Assembly (NCBI RefSeq): GCF_017313275.1
Contig: NZ_JAFLNM010000001.1
Span: forward strand, 682,001 to 746,000
Length of the DNA stretch: 64,000 bases
Direction: 5' to 3'
Origin: Flagellimonas profundi
GTDB taxonomy: Bacteria > Bacteroidota > Bacteroidia > Flavobacteriales > Flavobacteriaceae
Below are positions 25,980 through 33,721 of the stretch, one piece after another. The notes below the pieces were generated by a model. The model had not been told where the DNA came from. It worked only from the letters and a program-made list of their open reading frames with translations, and ran no database searches. Within the stretch, counting starts at the first letter, position 1. The number at the start of each line of letters is the position of its first letter. The position numbers and the translations under genes are program-made.

Positions 25980-26891
25980 TTGGAAAGGAATCCAAATGCC
26001 ATATCCCGAATAGGACTCAAAACTACCCTCGTAGGTATTTTGATCAGTGCATTATTGGCATTGATCAAAGGTTTGGGCGGGGTGTTCGGGCATTCTTATG
26101 CCCTTATTGCCGATGCGATCGAATCCGGGGCGGATGTGCTGACATCCGCACTATTATGGGCCGGGTTGAAATGGTCGTCAAGGCCACCGGATGAAAACCA
26201 TCCCTACGGACACGGTAAGATAGAGGCCCTGGTGGCGGTGGGTATTGCTATAGCCCTAACCATTGCAGGTGGTATAATCATAAGGGACAGCATCGACCAT
26301 ATTCTGGTACCCCACAAAACTCCTGCACCCTTCACACTCTTCATACTGGTATTTGTTGTCCTCACGAAAGAGGCGTTGTATCGTTATGTCATGAAAACAG
26401 GTGATGAAATCAATAGTTCGGCCGTCAAGGCCGATGCATTTCACCATAGGAGTGATGCCATTACGTCGATAGCCGCTTTTATAGGTATTTCCATAGCATT
26501 GATCGGTGGCGAAGGGTTTGAGATAGCGGATGATTTCGCGGCACTCATTGCAGCGGGCATTATTCTGTTCAATGCCTATAAAATAGCTAGGTCATCGGTA
26601 AGGGAGTTGCTGGACGAAGCTGTTGAGCCCGAATTTCGAAATGAGGTTATCCGACAGGCCGAAGCCGTTCCTGAAGTGGTAAGGGTAGAGCGCTGCCATT
26701 CCCGAAAGATGGGAACGGCCTTTCATATCGATATGCATATTTGGATCGATGGGGAATTAACTGTGACCGAGGGCCATGATATTGCACACAAAGTAAAGGA
26801 GAGATTGTTCAGGTCATATTCCGAGATACTTGACGTGCACATCCATATCGAACCTAGCAAAGAGAGAAATGTTAAAATGACAGAATTATGA
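25980..26891 (+). CDS. Cation diffusion facilitator (FieF/ZitB-like)
   Basis: The 303-residue protein uses a TTG start at 25980; no ATG gives an intact first span. Six membrane helices contain the paired metal-site motifs YALIADAIESGADVLTSAL (near 38-56) and FHHRSDAITSIAAF. HPYGHGKIEALVA marks the cytoplasmic end of helix 3. The cytoplasmic domain (about 210-295) has the ferredoxin-like fold ending DVHIHIEPS. It exchanges Zn, Fe, Co or Cd for protons and works beside the P1B-4 pump. The next gene overlaps its stop by four bases. Confidence 0.87.
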   Translation: MERNPNAISRIGLKTTLVGILISALLALIKGLGGVFGHSYALIADAIESGADVLTSALLWAGLKWSSRPPDENHPYGHGKIEALVAVGIAIALTIAGGIIIRDSIDHILVPHKTPAPFTLFILVFVVLTKEALYRYVMKTGDEINSSAVKADAFHHRSDAITSIAAFIGISIALIGGEGFEIADDFAALIAAGIILFNAYKIARSSVRELLDEAVEPEFRNEVIRQAEAVPEVVRVERCHSRKMGTAFHIDMHIWIDGELTVTEGHDIAHKVKERLFRSYSEILDVHIHIEPSKERNVKMTEL

Positions 26892-27892
26892 ACAGTTGGC
26901 TATGGGTACTCGTTTTGGGCCTAGCGGCCTGGGCAGCACACTGGGGTGCGGATCGATTGTTGACCCCTTTAAAGTTGCTCCGCAAGCAATGGGGCCTTAC
27001 CGCTTCCGCTGGAGCCGCTTTTCTTGCCTTTGTAACGGCAAGCCCTGAAGTTGCCATAAATATTACCAGTGCAGCTCGGGGAGTCTCCAATATTGGCCTG
27101 GGAAATTTGTTGGGTTCCAATATTATTTCCATTCCCTTAATGGTGACCATAGCTTATTTTGCTTCCCGGAAACAGTTCAAGAACAACAAGGAACATCAAG
27201 AGCATCTTGATAAAAACGTTCTGGCATTGAACAAACGTTCGGTTTCCGTACTGTCCCTTCCATACTTGGGCATTATCGCCCTTGTGGCCATTTTGACCTT
27301 GCCAAAGCCCTGGCGCGGGCTACAACCAATAGACGGGTGGATTATGCTGGTCGCTTATGCTGCCTTTTTGACTCACGCAATCATAAAAGGCAAGGAAAAG
27401 GGCAAAAAAGTAGAATGGAACAAAAAACAGGTCTGGTTATCGATTGCCGGGGCCTTGGCCATAGCAGTCGGAGCATTTTTCATAGTGAAGGCGACCGAAA
27501 ATATTGTTTCTGCCCTAAATATTTCTGAAATCGTGGGAGGCCTTTTCATCACGGGCATAATGACCACCGCACCGGAAATATTCAAGACCTGGAGCGTGGT
27601 AAAAGGGGGAGAGGTGACTGCGGGTACCACCAGTGTTATAGCGGACAATGCCGTAACGATGACGGTGGCATTTTTTCCGCTGGCGTTGGTAACCACCCCC
27701 ATTGAGGATTTTGAACTGTTCTGGGTCAACCTGGCCTTTGTCGGGCTTATGCCGCTGCTTTACACACTATTTGTGCATCAAAGCAAGGAACTGCACGGTT
27801 TCTCTCGTTGGCAAATTTTTGTGTTTGATGCTGCCTATGTCGCCTATTTACTGGTCATGGTTTTTTTCGTGTTGAAACTTTTTGATAGATGA
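26888..27892 (+). CDS. CaCA-family cation:sodium or proton exchanger
   Basis: The 334-residue protein has ten hydrophobic spans in two inverted halves. The first alpha-repeat contains ASPEVAINITSAARG followed by NIGLGNLLGSNII, and the second FITGIMTTAPEIFKTWSVVKGG, the paired acidic motifs (SPE/APE) of calcium/cation antiporters of the YrbG type. Its ATG overlaps the CDF stop (ATGA). In a divalent metal block it may export Ca, Mn or another divalent cation, but the family alone does not settle this. Confidence 0.82.
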   Translation: MNSWLWVLVLGLAAWAAHWGADRLLTPLKLLRKQWGLTASAGAAFLAFVTASPEVAINITSAARGVSNIGLGNLLGSNIISIPLMVTIAYFASRKQFKNNKEHQEHLDKNVLALNKRSVSVLSLPYLGIIALVAILTLPKPWRGLQPIDGWIMLVAYAAFLTHAIIKGKEKGKKVEWNKKQVWLSIAGALAIAVGAFFIVKATENIVSALNISEIVGGLFITGIMTTAPEIFKTWSVVKGGEVTAGTTSVIADNAVTMTVAFFPLALVTTPIEDFELFWVNLAFVGLMPLLYTLFVHQSKELHGFSRWQIFVFDAAYVAYLLVMVFFVLKLFDR

Positions 27893-28062
27893 AAAAGGAA
27901 CTTTTTAAAGATTGCTCGATGAGGCTCAATATGCTGGATGAAAACATCCACAAATTGGCCGTAAAGTATGCTGAAGAATACTATATAACAAACCAATGCT
28001 CCAAGGAGGAAGCCCTTGAACGCGGTATTGTAAAAGCAGAGATGGAAGGGCGAAAGCTCTAA
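27889..28062 (+). CDS. Small charged helical protein (57 aa), coupled to the exchanger
   Basis: An ATGA overlap with the exchanger stop leads into a 57-residue protein with the pattern HKLAVKYAEEYYITNQCSKE followed by EALERGIVKAEMEG. The neighbouring 58-residue gene repeats the same scheme (ALKIAQELVKENGYSREKAI, GIKRAEEW). Both thus carry one helix-turn-helix-like unit in which A-I/A-L helices are followed by a G-I-x-x-A-E helix. No function is known to me; overlap and duplication argue that they are real. Confidence 0.55.
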   Translation: MKKELFKDCSMRLNMLDENIHKLAVKYAEEYYITNQCSKEEALERGIVKAEMEGRKL

Positions 28063-28076
28063 AAAAAGTATAGAAT

Positions 28077-28253
28077 ATGGACTGGACATTTGAAGATTTC
28101 AAAACAAAGCTTGATGGCCTACAGCCGTCAGTTCGGAAGAAGGCCCTCAAAATTGCGCAAGAATTGGTAAAGGAGAATGGGTATTCTCGTGAGAAGGCCA
28201 TTACGGAGGGAATCAAACGTGCAGAAGAATGGTTTTATGACCTTAGGGGATAG
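28077..28253 (+). CDS. Small charged helical protein (58 aa), paralogue of the preceding one
   Basis: The ATG at 28077 yields 58 residues opening MDWTFEDFKTKLDGL, with ALKIAQELVKENGYSREKAI near the centre and GIKRAEEWFYDL at the end. The pattern resembles short bacterial proteins in which an IA-x-x-L helix is followed by an AI-x-x-G/A-x-x-K-A-x-E-W helix, but I cannot name the family with confidence. It is 14 bases downstream of its 57-residue sister and in the same operon. Confidence 0.55.
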   Translation: MDWTFEDFKTKLDGLQPSVRKKALKIAQELVKENGYSREKAITEGIKRAEEWFYDLRG

Positions 28254-28289
28254 CATTGGTGCGTTAATTTAAGTAAAGCACAGTACATT

Positions 28290-28472
28290 ATGTCACGGGA
28301 AAGGAGAAAGCGGAGACTAGAGGAAAAAAAGGGTAATTCAATAAACAAAAAAGTGAGAACCAGAAAGGAGAAAGCGTATTGCCTGTTGGTTTTTGTGGCA
28401 ATGTTCCTTGCGGTGCTGACAATTGCCTTTCTAGATGCAATTCTATATGGTTTTTACCTGCTTTTCAATTGA
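28290..28472 (+). CDS. Small single-span membrane protein (60 aa)
   Basis: The first 29 residues are extremely basic (MSRERRKRRLEEKKG...KKVRTRKEK). A single hydrophobic span of 22 residues (LLVFVAMFLAVLTIAFLDAI) and a short tail follow. By the positive-inside rule the N-terminus is cytoplasmic. It sits between the exchanger-linked genes and the universal stress protein. The function is unknown. Confidence 0.55.
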   Translation: MSRERRKRRLEEKKGNSINKKVRTRKEKAYCLLVFVAMFLAVLTIAFLDAILYGFYLLFN

Positions 28473-28528
28473 ATAATTAAACCTAAAAAGAAAGATTAAT
28501 GAAGTCAAATCAATAAAAACAAAATGAT

Positions 28529-29371
28529 ATGAAAGATGACGGAATTTTAATACCTGTAGATTTCACAGAGGTTTCAGAAAATGCGGTGAGCTATGCTATT
28601 GGGCTAGCACAAAAATTGAAATCAAAACTGGTTTTTGTCCACGCCTATTCAGTGGCATATCCATCCGGTACGCCCATCGGGATGGCAACTATGGCACACA
28701 ATGTAACAGATACCACAGCATCACAAGAAAAAATCAATAAAGAAAAATTGGATAAGTTTCTAAGAGGCTTTCCTGAACTGGACAAGTTGGAATTTCAAGC
28801 AATGATCGGTTTCGGGGCAACGGTCGATGTGATTTCTGGCCTAGCTAAGGAAATAAATACCAGTCTTGTCGTTATGGGTACCAAGGGTACGGCTTCGGGA
28901 TTTGATGAAATTTTTATTGGAACCGTTACCGAAAAGGTGACACAAAAGGCACCTTGTCCAGTACTGGCCGTACCTGAAGATGCCAGCTATACTGCATATA
29001 AGCGTATCGGGGTCGCAGTGGATACGGATAGTATGGATAATAGAATAGATTTTGAAATGTTGTCCAAATTATTGGAAAACTATAATGCACAATTGCACTT
29101 TGTACATATAGCGGACAAACAGGAAAGGGTGCCGGAGAAAGCATTTATTCGTGAAAGATTTGGCAAACTTCTTGTACCTAATCAATGGTCTTTTACAGTT
29201 ATCGAGGAAGGCAAACCCGAAGAGGGTATCGATGAATTTTTGACTGAAACCCCAATAGACCTATTGGTTTTGCTTTACAGGGAACACGGATTTTTTGAGG
29301 CAGTTTTCAAAAAGGGGCTAAGAAAAAAAATGCTGTATGCCTCCAAGGCCCCATTGCTGATAGTTAAGTAG
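28529..29371 (+). CDS. Tandem universal stress protein (two Usp domains)
   Basis: The 280-residue cytosolic protein has two UspA domains (about 4-148 and 155-279). The first opens ILIPVDFTEVSENAVSYAIG and closes with VMGTKGTASGFDEIFIGTVTEKV, an ATP-binding G-2x-G-9x-G-[ST]-like region. The second domain is degenerate in that loop, ending LLYREHGFF. Such proteins bind ATP or AMP and respond to starvation or membrane stress. Other Usp genes sit at 51279-52109 and 60412-60873, so the element carries three. It closes the plus-strand divalent metal block. Confidence 0.87.
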   Translation: MKDDGILIPVDFTEVSENAVSYAIGLAQKLKSKLVFVHAYSVAYPSGTPIGMATMAHNVTDTTASQEKINKEKLDKFLRGFPELDKLEFQAMIGFGATVDVISGLAKEINTSLVVMGTKGTASGFDEIFIGTVTEKVTQKAPCPVLAVPEDASYTAYKRIGVAVDTDSMDNRIDFEMLSKLLENYNAQLHFVHIADKQERVPEKAFIRERFGKLLVPNQWSFTVIEEGKPEEGIDEFLTETPIDLLVLLYREHGFFEAVFKKGLRKKMLYASKAPLLIVK

Positions 29372-29386
29372 CCCTTCTACTTATGT

Positions 29387-29548
29387 GCTCTAGTAAATAT
29401 TAGTTTTCGCTTACTACGCGAAATTATCGTGCTCATTCTGGAAGCTAGTGGACTTGCCACAATGTGGGAGGCCGTATTTGCCGATGTGGGAGTAGCGTTA
29501 TTGGCAATATTCAATGCGGTTCGATTGCAGAAGATGAAGTGGACTTAG
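29387..29548 (+). pseudogene. C-terminal remnant of a P1B-type ATPase
   Basis: Reading from 29387 the frame gives ALVNISFRLLREIIVLILEA and then SGLATMWEAVFADVGVALLA, ending NAVRLQKMKWT. This matches the last two helices of Zn/Cd/Pb-exporting ATPases (LRIIRQNI...LATMWEAVFADVGVALLAILNAVR), with an internal deletion between the two parts and no start. The remaining ~600 residues are absent, so a second metal ATPase was once here and was largely lost. The rest of the 362-base gap before the next gene holds only AT-rich sequence and the palindrome at 29701. Confidence 0.65.
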
Positions 29549-29700
29549 GAATAGTAAGTATCGAAATATAAATTTTCATTCTGACCAACGCACAATTTCC
29601 CACAGTACGGGATTTGCATAATTAAATCAACAACCCTTTTAAGATGTAAACACTTCTTTCTTGATAAATTACTATAAATAAATTTAGACTAAACTAAAAA

Positions 29701-29730
29701 TATATTTATATTTACAAAAATATAAATATA
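29701..29730. promoter_or_regulatory. Perfect 13-base inverted repeat directly before the di-heme oxidoreductase ATG
   Basis: TATATTTATATTT (29701-29713) is mirrored exactly by AAATATAAATATA (29718-29730) around an ACAA spacer, ending three bases before the start codon. A smaller palindrome TTTAG-A-CTAAA lies about 20 bases upstream. A regulator binding here would block the start region of the operon. The mRNA could also fold into a hairpin that hides the initiation site. Confidence 0.55.
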
Positions 29731-29733
29731 GCA

Positions 29734-30933
29734 ATGCCTAAAATTATTCAATTTTACATTGGTCTGTCCTTAATCGCTCTACTTGGCTGTGAAAATTTCG
29801 GCCCCGAAGAACCTATGGAGTTTGAGTTATTGGATGGGCCGTTGGATGGATTGTCCGTTAGTGAGCAACAGCGTTTTTTAGCCGGGGATATTGCCTTTAA
29901 CGATGATGTTTTTACCGTTGAAAAAGGCCTTGGTCCCTTGTTTGTTGGCACCAGCTGTGCAAGTTGCCATTCAGGGGATGGAAAAGGTCACCCATTTAAT
30001 CAACTTATTAGGTTTGGTAACAATGATTTGACCATACCCTCGATGTTATCCTTTGGTGATGGCAGGAACCAGATTCAAAATAAAGCCATACCGGGTTTTG
30101 AACCGGAGACCGTGCCGGAAGGCTTCCCATTTTCCATTTTGGTCGCTCCGGCGGTGACGGGATTGGGTTTGTTGGATGCTGTCTCTGATGCGGATATTTT
30201 GGCTCACGCAGACCCTTCTGATGAAAATCAGGACGGCATTAGTGGAAGGCCTCACTACAATATTCCTCCTGAATTCACCAAGATTCGGAATAATAGTGTT
30301 CCCCAGGGAAACAATTATATCTTCAGGTTTGGAAAGAAAGCGGGTAGTTATGATTTGTTGCACCAAAGCGTCAGCGCATATAACCAGGACATAGGAATTA
30401 CATCCCTTTATGACCCTATAGACCCGTTCAGTGGACTTGAAGAGGATCCTGAAATAAGCACCCAGACCTTGAACGATGTCGTTTTCTACCTTAAAACCTT
30501 AAAAGCACCAATTCCCAGAAATCAAACAGACCCCGATGTAATTGCTGGGAAAGAACTCTTTGAATCTGTACAATGTGCTGTCTGTCACACACCCACGTTG
30601 ACCACAGGATTTTCCCCAATTGAATCGTTATCCCTTAAGGAATTTCATCCCTACACGGATTTGTTGTTACATGACATGGGGCCTGAATTGGATGATGGAT
30701 TCACCGAAGGAAATGTCGGGACTTCTGAATGGAGAACCCCACCGCTGTGGGGAATCGGTTTATCGGCCAATTCCCAAGGCGGGCAAATGTTCCTGTTACA
30801 TGATGGAAGGGCTTCGAGCATTGAAGAGGCAATTGAATTGCACGGCGGTGAGGCCGATAATTCAAAAGCCCGGTATTTGTCCCTGACCCCAAAAGAAAAA
30901 TCACAACTGATAAAATTCATTAATTCCCTATAG
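29734..30933 (+). CDS. Di-heme oxidoreductase (thiol oxidoreductase family) lipoprotein
   Basis: The 399-residue protein has a lipobox signal (LIALLGC near 14-20) and two c-type heme sites: SCASCHSGDGKG near 75-84 and QCAVCHTPTL near 283-292. This fits the DHOR family (PF06537-like), a periplasmic, lipid-anchored relative of di-heme peroxidases. Its substrate is unknown; proposed roles include electron transfer to or from metals or thiols. It directly precedes a Rieske lipoprotein and a porin, forming a compact redox cassette. The ATG follows a perfect 13-base inverted repeat. Confidence 0.82.
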   Translation: MPKIIQFYIGLSLIALLGCENFGPEEPMEFELLDGPLDGLSVSEQQRFLAGDIAFNDDVFTVEKGLGPLFVGTSCASCHSGDGKGHPFNQLIRFGNNDLTIPSMLSFGDGRNQIQNKAIPGFEPETVPEGFPFSILVAPAVTGLGLLDAVSDADILAHADPSDENQDGISGRPHYNIPPEFTKIRNNSVPQGNNYIFRFGKKAGSYDLLHQSVSAYNQDIGITSLYDPIDPFSGLEEDPEISTQTLNDVVFYLKTLKAPIPRNQTDPDVIAGKELFESVQCAVCHTPTLTTGFSPIESLSLKEFHPYTDLLLHDMGPELDDGFTEGNVGTSEWRTPPLWGIGLSANSQGGQMFLLHDGRASSIEEAIELHGGEADNSKARYLSLTPKEKSQLIKFINSL

Positions 30934-31374
30934 GTGCATAGAAAAGATTTTATTAAACAATTTGGATATCTGATTGCAGTCCTGCCAGCTTCTTCCGCTT
31001 TGCTCAGTAGTTGCGCAGGCCTGTATTATGCTTCCTTTGTTGAAGAAGGGAGAGTGCTACGAATTTCAAAGGGTGAGTTTCAACAGGTGAAAGGGGGAAA
31101 GCAGATTGAACGTGATTTCGTAGTCATCCAGAGCGATTCCATGCGATATCCGATCGGAATATTCAAAACACAAAACAGTAATTATCTGGCCAGTTTGATG
31201 CAATGTACCCATAGGGGCTGTGAACTCAACATTGGCGGCGGCATATTCAACTGTCCATGTCATGGCAGTGAGTTCGACCGTTCAGGCAGGGTTTTAGAAG
31301 GGCCGGCCGAAGAAAACCTAGAATCATTTGAAATAACCACCGATTATGAGAATATCTATGTGCATGTCCGGTAA
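30934..31374 (+). CDS. Rieske 2Fe-2S lipoprotein
   Basis: The 146-residue protein uses a GTG start that abuts the upstream stop. A hydrophobic leader is followed by SSCAG (near 26-30), so it is probably lipid-modified in the periplasm. The Rieske signature is intact: CTHRGCEL near 90-97 and CPCHGSEFD near 109-117, giving two Cys and two His ligands. It probably hands electrons between the di-heme protein and the respiratory chain. Its end overlaps the following porin gene by 29 bases. Confidence 0.88.
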   Translation: MHRKDFIKQFGYLIAVLPASSALLSSCAGLYYASFVEEGRVLRISKGEFQQVKGGKQIERDFVVIQSDSMRYPIGIFKTQNSNYLASLMQCTHRGCELNIGGGIFNCPCHGSEFDRSGRVLEGPAEENLESFEITTDYENIYVHVR

Positions 31375-32578
31375 AATATATGTGGCCTTTGTCTTAATGA
31401 ACGTCTGCGTTTTAACCCTTAGCTCGCAAACCATCGATAGGGACAGTATTCGGGAATCCATGAATATGGATGCGGTTTATGACCGTCCGTTTTTGACTTT
31501 CGATAAATTTCCAGTCAATCTTGGTGGTTATCTTGAGGCGAACTCAATCTACAGTATTGAGGACGGATTGTCGGAGGGGCTTTCTTTTCAGGCCCGAAGA
31601 TTGACCCTTTTCGTTTCGGCGTCCATTTCAAAGCGCATTAAGTTCTTGACCGAACTGGAATTTGAAAACGGGACAGAGGAAATTGCCATTGAATTCGCCT
31701 CAATGGACATTGCCTTGCACCCCTTGTTGAACCTTAGGGGAGGCATCGTACTGAATCCAATAGGATCCTTTAATCAAAATCACGACGGACCAAAATGGGA
31801 GTTTGTCGAGCGGCCAGATGTCAGCACCAATTTGTTGCCCGCCACTTTCTCCAATGCCGGATTTGGTATATATGGAAAGGCATATAAGGGAGCTTGGACC
31901 TTGGGCTATGAAGCATACCTCACCAATGGCTTTGATACAAGCATTATAGATAATGAGGAAGAAAGGACATTTTTGGCCGCAGTCAAGGAGAATTCCTCGC
32001 GTTTCGAGGAGAATTTTAGCGGCAATGCGCTCCTCAATGGAAAGTTCGCCATCAAGCACAGAAAATTAGGAGAATTGGGCATTTCCTATATGGGCGGGGC
32101 ATACAACAGGAAAGAAGTTGATGGGCTTCAGGTTGATACAAAATCAAGAAGGGTAGATGTTCTTGCCCTGGATTTAAATACTGCCATTAAAAAAACGGGG
32201 ACAAGGTTTATCGGTGAGATGGCCTACATATGGGTCGATGTTCCGGACACTTTTACGCAGCAATTTGGTGATCGGCAAGTTGGTTTTTTTGTGGACATTG
32301 TTCAACCGATACTAAGTACCGCAGTATTGGACTGGGAAGATGCCATACTCAATCTATCGCTCAGAACGGATTATGTGGATTACAACATTGGCAGGTTTGC
32401 CCAGACCAATACGAATATTGGGGATGATTTATTCGCAATTACACCTGCAATAAGCTTTAGGCCCGCACCACAGACCGTTCTAAGGATTAACTACAGATAC
32501 CAGTGGCAACATGATATTCTCAACAATCCATCCTCAAGAACCGCTACATGGTATTTTGGATTCAGCACCTATTTTTAA
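31346..32578 (+). CDS. Phosphate-selective porin-like outer-membrane beta-barrel
   Basis: The 410-residue protein begins inside the Rieske gene; alternative Mets at residues 5 and 7 would start a cleaner signal peptide (MSGKIYVAFVLMNVCVL, Ser-Ser-Gln cleavage region). The mature part shows alternating beta-strands (FNQNHDGPKWEFVERPD, GISYMGGAYNRKE) and a typical terminal strand ending in an aromatic (GFSTYF). Such barrels of the OprO/OprP type pass anions or substrates through the outer membrane. In this operon it would feed the periplasmic redox pair. Substrate unknown. Confidence 0.75.
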   Translation: MRISMCMSGKIYVAFVLMNVCVLTLSSQTIDRDSIRESMNMDAVYDRPFLTFDKFPVNLGGYLEANSIYSIEDGLSEGLSFQARRLTLFVSASISKRIKFLTELEFENGTEEIAIEFASMDIALHPLLNLRGGIVLNPIGSFNQNHDGPKWEFVERPDVSTNLLPATFSNAGFGIYGKAYKGAWTLGYEAYLTNGFDTSIIDNEEERTFLAAVKENSSRFEENFSGNALLNGKFAIKHRKLGELGISYMGGAYNRKEVDGLQVDTKSRRVDVLALDLNTAIKKTGTRFIGEMAYIWVDVPDTFTQQFGDRQVGFFVDIVQPILSTAVLDWEDAILNLSLRTDYVDYNIGRFAQTNTNIGDDLFAITPAISFRPAPQTVLRINYRYQWQHDILNNPSSRTATWYFGFSTYF

Positions 32579-32666
32579 TAAAATATTCTACAAAGCTGCT
32601 TTGATTTCATACCGGGTAGAATGTACTTAAGTAAGGTGTGATTTTAAAAGAGCATCGATGGATAGT

Positions 32667-32710
32667 ATTATTTAAGTATTTGCTTAAATAATTATATTAA
32701 TATATCTTTG
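32667..32710 (+). promoter_or_regulatory. Operator and promoter of the mercury-type operon
   Basis: ATTATTTAAG (32667-32676) and CTTAAATAAT (32683-32692) form a perfect 10-base inverted repeat with a 6-base spacer. It overlaps the -33 element TTTG (32679-32682), which is 20 bases before the -7 element TATCTTTG (32703-32710). The layout is that of an ArsR/SmtB operator over a Bacteroidota promoter, and an arsR-family gene starts 14 bases further on, so autorepression is the simplest reading. Confidence 0.78.
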
Positions 32711-32724
32711 TCAAAAACAGTACT

Positions 32725-33096
32725 ATGGCACTTGAATTAAGTTGTACACGCGCCGAGGCCGACCAAAAGCAACTAATGCGTTGTCGCGAAACCTTAGGAA
32801 CAAACTCAGAGGCAATTTCCGAAATCAGCAAAATACTCGCGCTGGCCGGTAACGAAACACGGTTAAAGATATTATTCCTGTTATATGAGGAAGGTGAGCT
32901 TTGTCCCTGTGATTTTGCCGATATACTTGAAATGAGCGTGCCCGCAATTTCACAGCACATACGTAAAATGAAGGATGTGGGACTGATTGTTTCGAGACGT
33001 GAAGGGCAAACCCTGTATTATTCATTGGTCCAGAATCATAACGAAATATTGGAAAATGTGTTTATTAAAATTCAGAAAAATAAAAAGGTAGCATAA
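32725..33096 (+). CDS. ArsR/SmtB-family metal-responsive repressor
   Basis: The 123-residue protein carries a winged helix (about 35-105) with recognition helix MSVPAISQHIRKM (70-82). A thiolate site ELCPCDFAD has Cys60 and Cys62, and extra N-terminal cysteines (Cys7, Cys20) could complete a soft-metal site as in CadC or ArsR. It would release the upstream palindromic operator when mercury, arsenic or cadmium binds. The first gene of the operon, it precedes merTP by one base. Confidence 0.88.
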   Translation: MALELSCTRAEADQKQLMRCRETLGTNSEAISEISKILALAGNETRLKILFLLYEEGELCPCDFADILEMSVPAISQHIRKMKDVGLIVSRREGQTLYYSLVQNHNEILENVFIKIQKNKKVA

Positions 33097-33097
33097 A

Positions 33098-33721
33098 ATG
33101 GAAACAGGAAAAACCTCGAACAAGGTAGCCTACGCAGGAATATTGACGGCCATGGCGGCATCAATATGTTGTATAACCCCGGTTTTGGCTTTGATTGCAG
33201 GAACCAGTGGAATCGCATCCACGTTTTCTTGGGTGGAACCATTTCGGCCTTATCTTATCAGCAGCACTATACTCGTATTGGTCTTTGCCTGGTACCAGAA
33301 ACTACGACCAAAAACACAGGAGGAAATTGACTGTACCTGTGAGGATGATACAAAACCCTCCTTTTGGCAATCCAAAAGCTTTCTTTTAATAGTTACGGTT
33401 TTCGCGGGATTGATGCTGGCGTTTCCATATTACTCCAATATGTTTTATGCACAGCCGAGTAAGGACATTGTCTATGTCTCGCAATCCAATATTGTAAAGC
33501 ACACGTTTAATGTTGAGGGAATGACCTGCGCAGGGTGTGAAGCCCACGTAGAGAGCGAGGTCAACAAATTGGATGGCATATTATCCGTCAAGGCCAGTTA
33601 CGAAGGTGCGAATACCCTAGTGGAATATGATAAGACCAAAACCGATTTGGCCGCAATCCAAAAAGCGATAAACAGCACAGGTTATAAAGTAATCGATGGT
33701 GAAAACAAAGAAAACGAGTAG
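33098..33721 (+). CDS. merT: MerT-MerP fusion mercuric ion transporter
   Basis: The 207-residue protein has the MerT membrane part with the Cys pair in ASICCITPVL (Cys24-Cys25), a cytoplasmic loop with Cys79/Cys81 and a third span (about 94-113). It then continues into an outward HMA domain with GMTCAGCEAH (Cys144, Cys147). MerT imports Hg(II) for reduction and MerP scavenges it; here both are one chain, as seen in other Bacteroidota mer loci. The stop abuts the reductase-like gene start. Confidence 0.87.
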   Translation: METGKTSNKVAYAGILTAMAASICCITPVLALIAGTSGIASTFSWVEPFRPYLISSTILVLVFAWYQKLRPKTQEEIDCTCEDDTKPSFWQSKSFLLIVTVFAGLMLAFPYYSNMFYAQPSKDIVYVSQSNIVKHTFNVEGMTCAGCEAHVESEVNKLDGILSVKASYEGANTLVEYDKTKTDLAAIQKAINSTGYKVIDGENKENE

